A stretch of 20,254 bases of DNA from Gonium pectorale (Eukaryota; Chlorophyta; Chlorophyceae; Chlamydomonadales; Volvocaceae), in assembly GCA_001584585.1 (NCBI GenBank), contig LSYV01000008.1:3375423-3395676 (forward strand), given 5' to 3'. Positions 1 to 10,100 of this stretch are shown here, in pieces. The notes beneath the pieces are model-generated. The model saw only the letters and a program-made list of their open reading frames with translations, had not been told where the DNA came from and did not search any database. The position numbers were made by a program, and so were the translations under genes. Positions within the stretch are counted from its first letter, which is position 1. Every line of letters begins with the position of its first letter.

Positions 1-109
1 ATGAAGACGCGCACTCGCCGCCCCCCCCCCGTGCCAGCCGAGGTATTCAGGTGGCCACCAACTACGGCCGCCACGTCAGATGGCCGAGTTGGTGGAGCAA
101 CCCACTCAC

Positions 110-1141
110 GTGCAGCTCCCGGATCGTCCGATGTTGCCCCAGCGCCCGCCCCAGCGCGGCCACGTCCTCCTGCCCCAGCCAGCCGTCGTATAAACCCAGC
201 ACCGTCAGGCTGCTGTCTGCGCCCAGAGCCCTCCAAAGTGCCGACCGCGCCGCGCGCTCTGCCCTCTCGCGGGCGGGCCGCTCCGCCGCATCACGCGCCT
301 CTGCGTCCCTCTGCAGCTTGGCAAATTTGGCCTTTGGGTTATGTTCCCGCCGAATCAGATCCTCCTCGTGTGTACGGAATCTCTTCGGAGCCCAGGCGGG
401 TCGGTATGACACGTGTACGGTAACCACGCGCGCTGGCCGCAGCCACAGCTCCTGCAGGCCGCGGCTGGCAGCAGCTGTGGCGCCGTCGCCTGCCGCCAGC
501 GGCGGGTCGGCGTCGAGAAGTGAGGCTTCCAGCGAAACGAGTCTCTGGATATCAGCACGGAAGGTTGCTGCATCTCCGCCAGTGATGCCACCGCCGTCGC
601 CCAATAGGCTCGTGCTCGTGCCGCCAGTTGCGGCTGCGGCTCTGCGGCTGCGGCTGCCACCGCCGCCACCGTCTGTCACAGCCGCCTTGCCGCCGGTGGC
701 GGTGGCAGTGCTTCTGCCGGCACTGCCGGTGGCCGCCGCCGCCACCGTCGCCCTCCTCCCGATCTTGCTAACACTCACCCTGCCGCCGCCACTGGGATAC
801 TCCTGCCGCTTCAGCAACTCCGTGACGGCCGCCAGCACTTTACCCTTGAGCGGCAAATAGGCGAAGGTCGGGCCGCCCTTGGCTCTGGGCGGTTGGCTGC
901 TCCCTCGCTGCCCGGGCTGCTGGGCTACCCTCGGCCGTTGCATGCCCACATAGTACCAGGCGTTGCCGTCATCGTACCCGGCGTAGTAGCCCGCCAGGAC
1001 CAGCTTTCGGGGCAGGTTGGGCGGGGAGAGGCCGTTCAGGATGGCGACCACGTGCTCCGCCCTGCCGAACGGAAGCGCACGCGGGATGTCGAGCACGTCG
1101 CCGCCCACGCGGCCGGCGCCCGCCTGTGTGGGCAGGTCCAT
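110..1141 (-). CDS. Unknown protein with C-terminal LRR-like segment, 5' part only
   Basis: I do not recognise this gene. A single open frame of 344 codons starts at an ATG at 1141 (context GAAACCAATGG) and stays open to 110, where a textbook donor GTGAGTGGG (109-101) follows in phase 0. The rest lies beyond the left edge. The N-terminal part (about residues 25-70) is ordered and aromatic-rich (LVLAGYYAGYDDGNAWYYVG). A Gly/Ala/Thr-rich linker follows, then a basic and charged stretch (RREHNPKAKFAKLQRDAEAR), probably helical. The last 35 residues, including SLTVLGLYDGWLGQEDVAAL and then HRTIREL, have the spacing of one RNI/NLR-type leucine-rich repeat. More repeats may lie in the missing exons. 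The start is uncertain: another open frame upstream on the same strand (1142-1397) begins MGDADEELGSLLGRMSYIRR and could hold the true first exon, joined by an intron ending at CACACAG near 1133. Function unknown. Confidence 0.55.
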
Positions 1142-2107
1142 TGGTTTCCGGCGGAATGAGGGCGGAATGCGAAATCAGGCTGGTGGTGAATTTGATGGAG
1201 CGTGGATAACAAGGAGAACGGAAGTGATTGAAAGGCTCCGCCGCCAGGGCGGTGAATAGGTCCTTAGAGTTGTGGCACAAGTCATCGGTAGAGCTAGGCG
1301 CAGGGCTGCAGGACCGGCTGCTGCGCCTGGGCACCCACCGCCTGATATATGACATGCGTCCAAGCAACGACCCCAATTCCTCATCAGCATCGCCCACGGC
1401 ACCCGTAGGAGAGGTTTGTGTTGGTATGTGCCGATAACGTATGCGGGCGGCGCATGCACACGGGTACTGCAGCAGTGCTGTAGGTGCGATGACGGGGTTC
1501 GTTCACACGCCAGGATCAATCGATCGATCGATCTCGGGAAGGGGGGGGGGCTACGACACGGTACATGCCGTGCAGGTGAACCGCCGACCACACAGCATCG
1601 CTCGCCGTCCGCAATAACCTCGATCGTTCGACACATACGGGTTGCGCGCCGACCCACAACTCACACGGAAAGTCGCAACGCTATCGACCAGTCAAGAAAG
1701 CCGATCGGGCCTACTCGGACTGCTGGGGTCTGCGATCCGAAACCATGATCAGCCCATGCCATGCCTTCGAGCGGCCTTCCCAACATAACTCCCGGCACGC
1801 ATACACGTATGGCACCACGCAGATTGACCGACCGTGATGAGCGACACCAGAGCATCGGTGTCGTTCGCGTTAGTCGCCACCTTGAACGACACCGACAGCA
1901 GGACCGCCTGCGACAACCAGGACGGCGTCAATACAGCCGGAAGCGCACAGAGCTAGATGTTGGCCGGCATGTGTGTGTGCGGGGGCGGGGGCGGCGCACG
2001 TCCATGCAAGGCGCGCGGGCAGACGGGCAGCGCAGGAGCGCACCATAAACGAACTGCTGCAGGAGCGTATAACAAACGAAATGCTGCAAAGACGGAGGGC
2101 GCAATCA
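1142..2107. other. Spacer between the LRR-like and TIR-like genes
   Basis: I could build no complete gene here. At 1142-1397 the minus strand holds an open frame (MGDADEELGSLLGRMSYIRR and onward) that may be a 5' exon of the LRR-like gene. The rest probably holds the upstream region of that gene and the 3' untranslated region of the TIR-like gene. Small structures include tandem CGAT tetranucleotides at about 1520-1533, a G10 run at about 1541-1550, and a GT-rich then G-rich stretch at about 1971-2000. Confidence 0.5.
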
Positions 2108-4572
2108 TCACAATATGGCTAGCCAGGACATCGTACATCGATCTACAAAGGCGAAAGGAGGGGGCGGATGGAGATGGCGCAGAACATCCGGCACGTACGA
2201 CATAGCTTCATCCGGCGAAGCACGCGCTGGTGACCGACCCGCATAGGGCGACCCACGTACGGCCTCCCGGCGGCCTGTGTAAACACACTCCACCTTGAGC
2301 CTCTTTCTCAGCAGGCTGTTGAAGGCCTCGACGCCCACTCCGTCTCGGATGCAGCCCATGATGTAGGCCTTGTCGGAGGCGACAGATGCCTGGGCGGGCG
2401 GGAGGCGAGGAACAGATCCGCATCACACCCATCGGGTCGGGTCGGGCGCATGCGCACACACCGCACCACGTACTCACGCGCTCACATGCACACCGTCGTA
2501 TGCGTTTGCCTTTTCAACACGCACACCGCCCAGGGGCTAGCAGCTGGGCACTGCAGCACCAGCGTGCACCCGCATGTTGTGCGGGACGTGCTTGGGATGG
2601 GCCCGGGTCGTTCATCGGCAAGCGACCCGCCACCACCCCAGGACTCGGGTCACCAGTGTCGCGCCACGACGACCGGCTGTGTGTCTCAAGACGTGACTTC
2701 TTACTTCGAGACACATCCGCTGGGGATCCTCAGTAGGGCTAGGTGCACCCACGGCCGCGATTGGCACATGCATATGCATATGCACATGCATATGCAAACC
2801 CTTCAGTTATCTAGTTGATGCTCCTCCAACGCACGGATTGTCGCCTAGACGCTGAAGTCAAGTATGGAAGACCGGACTGGCTTCCCCAGCTGTCCACCTG
2901 CGCAGATCGCACGTCGATGGAGGCCGTGACGGTCAGGACCGTGGCAGCCGCCGTATCCTCGCTGCCACCCGTGTCCAAGAGGACTTCCAGATCCACACCT
3001 GCACGCATGCATGTGGCCGTACGTGTGGGTGGCGTAAGTACGGCAAGCAGCATGCGTCAATCATGCGGTCAGATGTCCAGCTGGAAGCACCCATGTGCAC
3101 TTCCATCGTGCGCGCTTGTGCCCACGAGTGACCTGAAGGTGCTTTGGTTTGCTGGCATGAGCGATAGGTGCGCCCCCCACATATATACGCCCCCTCGCTG
3201 GTCACGCATGCTAGAATATAAACCCACCGCACCTTCGCTCTGCACAGCCGTCAGCGCCTCGAACAGGCACCACACGCGGGTGGGCGCGATGGGCGAGCGC
3301 CAGGGGTACATGGTGAAAAGCACGGCCTTCGACGCGCGGATGACGCCTGTGGAGGAGGTGGCGGGGTGGAGTTGGAGGACCAGGTTTGACGCAACTGCAC
3401 TGCTGGCCTTGCTGGCAAGCCCGGTGCCCAGCAGCACTCCCCCGTCCAGCGGCCAGGCCGCCCTTAACTCCGCTCTGCAGGCTCCCGGATGATCTCAAGT
3501 TATCTTCCTATACGGGCTCTCAGATGGCCTTACGGAACGGCACGCCAAAAATCGTGTGGAGGACGTTTTGGCAGACCCCGGCTCCCAGGGATCCCTGCTT
3601 GAGGAACTCCACCCTCATCATGAGCCAAATCTTTCGGAAATCTGTCCAGGCATAATCGTCTCAAGGGCGATGGGGGGCCCAAGATTTGGTCATCAATCTG
3701 ATGTCTCGTCGATTTTGCCTGTACCCCACAGGCTCCCCTCCCCTTCCACGATCTAACGGCCGACGCAGCAGCTTACCCGTACTCGTACCCGTACCCGTAC
3801 CCATACCCGTACCCGGGAAGTCGCTGTCCGGGTGGTCCGTGAACTGCCCCTTGAAGTGCTGCGTCACGGCAAGGATGTCCACCTGGGCCGAAGCAAGGAC
3901 AGGATGGAAACATGGCAAGGGCAAGGAGCGTTATCAGAGGCGCCTTCACAAACAGCGAGTCCACCTGCCTGCCACCAGCAGGTAAAGCAAAGCCGCCTAA
4001 TACTTCGCCAACCTAAACTGGCTTTTTGCAACCCCTGACCGCGGCACAACCCCCCAGCCCCTCCCCCCCCGGGGCACATACCCAGTAGTATACGGGTGTG
4101 AACGTCTTGCCCTTGTCAGTGCCAGGCAGCTCGGCATAGTGCCGCTCGACCAGCGAGATGAGGTCGGAGAAGTTGTATGACCAGGCGTGGGAGACAAAGT
4201 AGGTGGTGGGACCCACGGCGCTTGGTGTGTTGTCCACATCGGCCAGCTTCCCGCCTGGGCACCATGCGGGCTGAAACTTTGGGTTGAGGCAACCCTGGAG
4301 CAGACAGTCTATGAAATTGGTCTTGGACGTGTTCGTGGCGGGCTGCACGTAATCCTTGACAACCTGCAGAATCGGCGATACCTTGCTTGTGTGTTGCACG
4401 AGCGTGTACCGGGTGTCGCGCAGCCATCTTCGATTACCTGAAAGGTTTTTAAGTCGCCAAGACAACCCGAGCTCTTCCCTGGGACCTTTTCGCTGCACAG
4501 CTGGCGCAGGAAGAAGACATGCACCGCCCGGTCGGGCAGGCGTATCGGGTTGTCTTTGCTTGTTTTCTCCAT
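2108..4572 (-). CDS. TIR-like FVSHAW-family protein, six exons, about 327 aa
   Basis: Exons by matched splice sites and phase: 4572-4438, 4363-4082, 3882-3813, 3346-3233, 2998-2898, 2389-2108 (TGA at 2110-2108). The protein reads NPIRLPDRAVHVFFLRQLC near the N-terminus, then FVSHAW (residues 101-106), PVYYWVDILAVTQH (about 135-148, across an intron), VIRASKAVLFTMYPW (164-178) and RVWCLFEALTA (186-196), followed by an Ala/Thr-rich segment and SVASDKAYIMGCIRDGVGVE. Algal proteins of this type are common, and I know of no characterised role. FVSHAW resembles TIR box 1, and WCLFE resembles the plant TIR WCxxE segment that carries the catalytic Glu of NAD-cleaving TIRs. By that reading Glu192 would be the candidate active residue; this is inference. 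Intron 1 would be only 74 nt (CAG|GTAATC to CTGCAG|GTT). If it is not removed, the frame shifts near 4400-4440 and the gene could be damaged. The exon 3 donor is ambiguous (see the hexanucleotide repeat). The last 50 residues are low in recognisable signal, so the 3' end is less sure. No signal peptide or membrane segment is seen. Confidence 0.75.
2764..2797. repeat. Alternating GCATAT/GCACAT array
   Basis: About five tandem units of the hexamer GCATAT or GCACAT, almost perfectly alternating purine-pyrimidine and self-complementary. It lies in intron 5 of the TIR-like gene. It could form cruciform or Z-like DNA; no function is implied. Confidence 0.8.
3774..3815 (-). repeat. GGTACG hexanucleotide repeat forming a ladder of 5' splice sites
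   Basis: Read on the gene strand, GGTACG is repeated about seven times with small changes (one GGTATG, one AGTACG) and ends in GGTAAGC. Each unit supplies a GT, at 3812, 3806, 3800, 3794, 3788, 3782 and 3776 (position of the G). All fall in phase 1, so any of them can join to exon 4 at 3346 without breaking the frame. The first gives the shortest exon 3. The last (GTAAGC) best fits a donor consensus and would add 12 residues of Gly/Thr/Ser/Met to the TIR-like core. Confidence 0.85.
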
Positions 4573-7196
4573 CGATGCCTTATACAAGTTTCCAGTTGTA
4601 TCAGATAGATGTATCTGCAGCAAAGCGCTTCAGATATACTTTGTCGCGTTTCGAGTGGCAATACCGGTACTTCGATACGTCAAGCGGCTGCCTGGGGGCA
4701 TAGGCGTGCCCCTATATCTTGAATGAAGGGAATGAGGCATAAGCGCGCATCCTCGAAGTGCGCCAACATTGCCTACTCTATTACTATACACCACAATGCG
4801 TATATGTATAAGGTCCTACCAACCGCATCTTGAGCTCTTCAGTTGACTGTCTTCTCTCACGCACGTGGAGTCGTACGTCCCTGGAAGCGTCAGCAGAACC
4901 CTTACCCAGTTCCCATGCTCGCACGAGCGCATGTGGCGAAGCGGTATGCAGATGTCAACGTCACATGAGACACCGCACGGCCAAGCAGCCGCAAACCCGT
5001 CCAGCTGACATGCGTACGGCATCGTTCATGAACCAAGCCGTCAGCAAGGTTCAGTGATTGCTTATGGTATGCCTGGCACATGGGACACATGTCCCGCCTT
5101 GAGCAAGGGCACTAGCCTGATCTGCATGTCGTATGGACAAGATAAGTACGCCTATCCTGGCCTCCCCGTCTGAGTCATTCTGCGTCGAAGGCGTTTTAAG
5201 CCCTGAACACCGTGCCATTCATCCCGACACGCGCTACGCCATTAGCCTCTGGCTTGCGGCGCGCTTAACCAGGCCAGGCTGTTTTCGAGAGTTGAGACGC
5301 CAGATCCTCTCCATGATCCGTGAGCTCATTTTTTTACGATCATTCATATTGTCACAATTGTGCCACATTTAGGCGGGTTGCACCTTGCACGTGGTCATCC
5401 AGCACCTCGACCCACCGACCCACATAGTGTTATGGCCCACGCTAAGCTAGCCAGAGCTTCAGTCCAACCCGTCCACCAGCGTTCTTGGTTACTGGCAACA
5501 AGCATATTGAACACTAATTCTCCTTACGGCTCTGACGATGATTCGTTAAAGAGTTGTTACCCGCATACCCCTCGTACGGCGCACGTCGTACGGCAAGTAT
5601 GTCAATCTCCAACATGGCTGGGACCAAGCCAGCCTGCAAGTACACATCAAGACGGACACAGCGGTACGCGTGGCATCCTTGTTGGACATTCTTCTGCGGG
5701 TCTTCGAGGGCAACTTCGTGCGTGGGGACCCGGGCTTGGTCCGGAGTAGTACCCGGGTGCCCTCTACTCGGCGCGAGCGGCACCGGGGAGGCAACCCGGC
5801 CCGATGCTGCAGGCAACGATAACCAGGTGCGTACCGTATACGGGAAGGAAGGAAATAGGGTTGGGACACGGGTATCGAGGACCGCGTTTCCTCGCTCGAC
5901 CACATCGCCCTCCGCAGGCCAGCCTCTCGCTGGCCCTGCTTAACCTGAACCTACCAGTGCGCTCTCTGACCCAACCCTCTAACCCTTTGCGCTGTCCCAC
6001 GCTTTCATGGGGGCTGCAGGTAAGTCCATGTGCAGCCCAAGTCGGCTGCGGAGCAGCGGAGGCAACAGCGACCCTCGTCACAGAGACCCCAATCAACTGC
6101 CAAGAACGCCACGCAGCGGCTGCTGGTGGCACGACCAGCCGTCGGGCAGCATACGGCACACACCGCACGCTTTCCTTGTTGTGATAGATGGCGCCCCTGT
6201 GGCTAGTGTGCATCTTCATCCCGGGGGGCACCACATCCCGGTTTGGGGGCGCCGTTGCGGTGACCCACGGCCGGCACATGGGGCCTGCTGGGGGCCGTCC
6301 GGGACCGGAGGAAGGATCAGCGTACGGAGCAAGTGCCCGGGCCCGGGCCGCGGTGGCTGCGCGCTGCGGCCAAGTGGGAGCCTGAGCCCGTGGTTATGGG
6401 GGCAGGGCTGCAGGTGTGGGGCGGGAACGGGCGTGTGAGGCGTGCGCAGGGTGGCCCCGAGGTCGAGCTGCCGATGTGAGGGCAGGCAGGGGTAGGCAGG
6501 ATGTGCGGTGCACTGAAACGTCGACTCTCTCTCTCCCTGCAAAGTGGAGCCTCGCATTACTGTACGGGTTCATTCCCGCGCCACTGACGCCGTACGACGC
6601 ATACGGAGCGGTTGCCTTGCCCCGGTGGCCTCAGCGTCAGTCCCATAGCCGCGGATCAGAACAGCCGTTCAAGCAAACACAGCCAGCCCTGTTGCCGTAG
6701 GGGTTTGCAGGCTCTCTCTGTTTCCGGCCGTAACGGCGAGGCCCACCACATCCTGGGCGGCTGGCCGCAAGCGAGCGCCCCCGCCCCTCGCAACCGCCCT
6801 ACTCACCGAACCCCACGATAGCCACGGTGGCCGGACGCCAGAGGGCTTCTCCCTCGCCTTGCCCGCGCCTGTGGCTCGTCCTGTCACTGCGCACGTGAGC
6901 ACCGCACTGCGGCGCCTCCCCGCGTGGCGCCCGCCGCGGGCGGCCCCCTCCCACCCGACACCATTACGCACCCCTCGCACCATTACTCCCCAGTGGTGGC
7001 GGCCCCCAAGGCCCCTCACGAAGTCCAGACCCGTAGGCCGTAGGTCCCCCCCGGGAGGCTCATGTGCCGCGAGGGCTGGGCGAGGGGTGTGCGCCAGGTG
7101 AGCAACACATCGCCATGCAGCTCCGCTCTGCAACCCCGCCGCCGCCGCCGTCACCGCCACCGCTTCTGCCGCCGCCACCGTTACAGCCGCCGCGGG
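4573..7196. other. Gene-poor region with scattered exon-like fragments
   Basis: I could build no gene model. About 4573-5550 is less GC-rich than the rest and shows nothing coding. On the plus strand at 5595-5745 a short frame reads DQASLQVHIKTDTAVRVA then SLLDILLRVFEGNFVRGD, which looks coding but has no stop-bounded context or clear partner. A pyrimidine tract leads to CAG|GTAAGT at 6017-6025, which could be an acceptor or a donor. A second good plus-strand acceptor (a CT run then GCAAAG) ends at about 6544 and opens WSLALLYGFIPAPLTPYDAY. Together these hint at a plus-strand gene with short exons, or at remnants of one, converging on the OPR/RAP gene. A TTACA at 7181-7185 (TGTAA on the minus strand) sits 12 nt past the OPR/RAP stop and may be its poly(A) signal, although that is unusually close. 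Confidence 0.4.
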
Positions 7197-10100
7197 TCAC
7201 CCGCGCAGCGCCTCCGCCAGCGCCGCCCTCCGCGTCGGCTGCGGCGCCTGCTCCCACTCCGCCTGCCGCACGGGCCGGACCAGCGCGCCCATCTGCCGCA
7301 GCACCAGCTGCCGCCAGCGGGCGGGGCCCAGCAGGTGCAGGTGAGGCGCAGCGCCGCCCCCGAGACCGCCACTGCCCACGTCGCGGCCGCCCGCGCCCGC
7401 ACCCGCAGCCGGGGCCCGCTCCTGCGCCGAGCCCTGCAGCGGCTCCGCCACGCCCTCCGCGCCCTCCTCCCCCACCCTGCCAGCAGCTCGGGCGTCGCCT
7501 TCCGCCGCCGAAGCTGCTGACGCAGCGGCGGCGGCATGGCGGCCGCCGCCGCCGCTGGGCTGCCACGTGAGCGCCTCATCCGCCCGCCGTACGGGGTCCA
7601 ACACCAACCACTGCCACTGGGAGGAGGAGGGCCACTGCCAAGAAAGCGAGCCGCCGGATAGGGAGCCCGCCCCGGCACCCGCTGAGGAGCCGCCTTCTGC
7701 GGCGCCGCCGCCGGGCCGCGTCTCCTGTCGCAGCAGCAGCGGCAGCGTTAGGCGGATATCGGAGGAGGGGCGCATCATGGTCCACACGTAGCGGGCCTCA
7801 AGGCGCCAGCCGCCTCCGCCTCCGCCGCCGGCCGTGAGCAGGTCGCGCGCGGTGGCGAGCAGGCTCTGCCGAAAGGCCTTTGTGGCGGCGTCGGGGTCGG
7901 GGGGGAGGCCCTCGCGGCCCGCCAGCTGCTCTCCGCGGTTGGCGGCCTGGGCGAGGTGGGGATGGGATGGGATGGTGTTCGCAGGTGGGGCGGGGCGGAG
8001 TGGGTTCATGGCGCTGGGCGCATGAGCAAAGGGCTTGCGGGCAGTGAGCAAACACACTGCTGCCCCCACCCACCCTGCCCCCGCCCTGCCCCTACTCCAC
8101 TGCAGCAACCTCTCCCACGACCTCCCAGCCACCTCCCACCCCCCGCGACCCGTTTCCCTTTCTTCCCCTGGTCGCGGAGGGCTAGTCGGGAAGCAGGCAC
8201 CCGGCATGCAAGGCAGCCCTCACCTCCGCCTTCGGTGCCCGGTGGACCAACCGGGACGGCACGCACCTAAGGCCTCCGTGGTGAGAGTGCTCTCCAGCCT
8301 TGTGAGCATCCCACCTCGCCTCCCCGCCCCCTCCCTCGCCCTTACCCCGGTCGCGGGGGGAGGGCTGGCACGCCGACGTCGGGACTCCTTCTACTCCCGT
8401 TGTTCGACGTACCGTACAGGGATGGCATGCGCCCCAGGCTTTCCCCCTAGTGATGCCGCCTTCCAAGCCGGTGCCTCCCTCCCCTGCCCGCACCTGCCGC
8501 TCCCACGCGTAGCCCAGCGCGTTGAACCAGCTGCTGCTCAGGCCGGCCGCCTCCTCGCGCCGCAGCCCGCCCGCCCAGCCCAGCAGCAGCAGCACGTGAA
8601 CGCGGGACAGCGCCAGCCAGCGCGGGTCGTCGATGGACTGTACGCCCCGGCTGGCAGCCTGCCGGGGGGGGAGCGGTTGGGAGAGCAGCTGGTGTGCGAG
8701 GATGCGGGGCAACGGGGCCACGGGGCCACGGGGCCACGGGGCAACGGGGCAACGGGGCAACGGGACTACGGGGCAACGGGGCAACGGGACAACGGGGCAA
8801 CGGGGCTACGGGGCAACGGGGCTACGGGGCAGGTGTGTTGCGATGAGGGGTGCGGTCCGGGTCCGGGTCCGGGAGGGTGGACGACGGCCTGGGGCGGGCG
8901 GGCAGCGCCTCGGGGGAGGGGGCGGGCGGCTCGCACCCCGCCCCTTTCCACCACCCTCCGCCTCCGCCCCCGGCCGCAGCGCCCCTGCAGCTCCCGCGTC
9001 GATGCGTTGGGGGCGTTTGCGGGGGCGCGCCACCTTCCGCAACTCGCCGCCCGCCACGGGCCCCCCCACCCCATCCACCCCGCCAACCCCGCCCCGCCCC
9101 GCCCCGTCCACCCCACCCGCATGTACAGCTCCCGGAACTCTGCGCCGCCGCCGCTGCGGAACTCGTTAACCGCCAGCGCCCACATCACGTCCGCCAGCTC
9201 CAGCGGGCCCAGGCAGGGGCCGCCCGGGGAGCCGCCGCCGCTGCCGCCTCCCGCCCCGCGGCTGCCGCCGCCGCCGGGCGCGGGCACGGCCAGGGGACCC
9301 GCGTCAGCGCTCCGCTGCAGCGCGGCGGGGCTCGCCGGCGGCGGTGTGCTTAGCGCCAGGGCCCTCGCCTGTTTGTCGAGGGAAAGCGGGGGAGCCGGGG
9401 TGCCATCCTCGCCTATCGCTGCGAGGAGAGGAAGGAGCCCGGCACGGGAACGGGGCAAGGCCGCCATGCGGAAAGCCCGTGACAGGCCGTGCCCATGCCC
9501 ACGCGTACCGGATGCTGGCAGCCGCGACCGGCCTCCTGCACCACGGCCTGCACCGGTCGGGTGGAGCACCCCATACCCCCTCCGCCCCACATCCCAGGTC
9601 GCCTTACCTGTACGGCCGCAAGGAGGTCCTCGTTGTCGTACGCCAGGTGGCCCAGAGCCCAGCACAGTTGCGCCAGCGCCGTCGGCTCCAGCCCGCCGCC
9701 GCCAGCCGCCGCCGCTGCCGCCGCGGCAGCGGCTCCCCGACCGCCGGCGCCCGGCCGCCGACCGACGGCGACTCCTCCCCACTCCCCCGTCCGCCGCCGC
9801 CACCGCCGCCTGTAGAGCGCCGCCACCAGCGGCGCCACCACGAGGTCCAGCGCGGCGCGGCTGAAGGCGCACAGCACGGCGCAGCTGGTGACGAAGCGCG
9901 CGGCTTCGGGCGGCGAGGCGCACAGCCACGAGTGGTGGCGCACGGCGAGGAACACGCCCGGCATCAGCTCCGAGACCAGCCTCGGGTCGGCGGCGCCCTC
10001 CGCGCCCGCCAGCCGCGCCGCCGCCAGCGCGTGCCAAGTCGCCAGTAGCTGCGCCGCGTTGGGCAAGATCCGTGGTTCGGCACGCCGCCGCAGCGCCGCG

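Noticed and set aside
5764..6279. Minus-strand frame containing TAPPNRDVVPPG, like the C-terminus of galactose/glyoxal oxidases
   Set aside because: The resemblance is limited to about a dozen residues. Sequence after it does not continue the family motif, and no upstream oxidase domain is found on that strand.
7060..7570. Plus- and minus-strand Pro/Arg- or Gly-rich frames over the 3' end of the OPR/RAP gene
   Set aside because: They are shadow frames of the RAP-containing exon, whose frame is supported by the domain and by splice phase.
8706..8833. CRISPR-like array
   Set aside because: The units are contiguous 8-mers with no spacers, in an intron of a eukaryotic gene. It is a minisatellite.
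8035..9864. A 609-codon plus-strand open frame
   Set aside because: It crosses three phase-matched exons of the OPR/RAP gene on the other strand and the 8-bp array, which is open in several frames. Its protein is low-complexity Pro/Arg/Gly, typical of the antisense of GC-rich exons.
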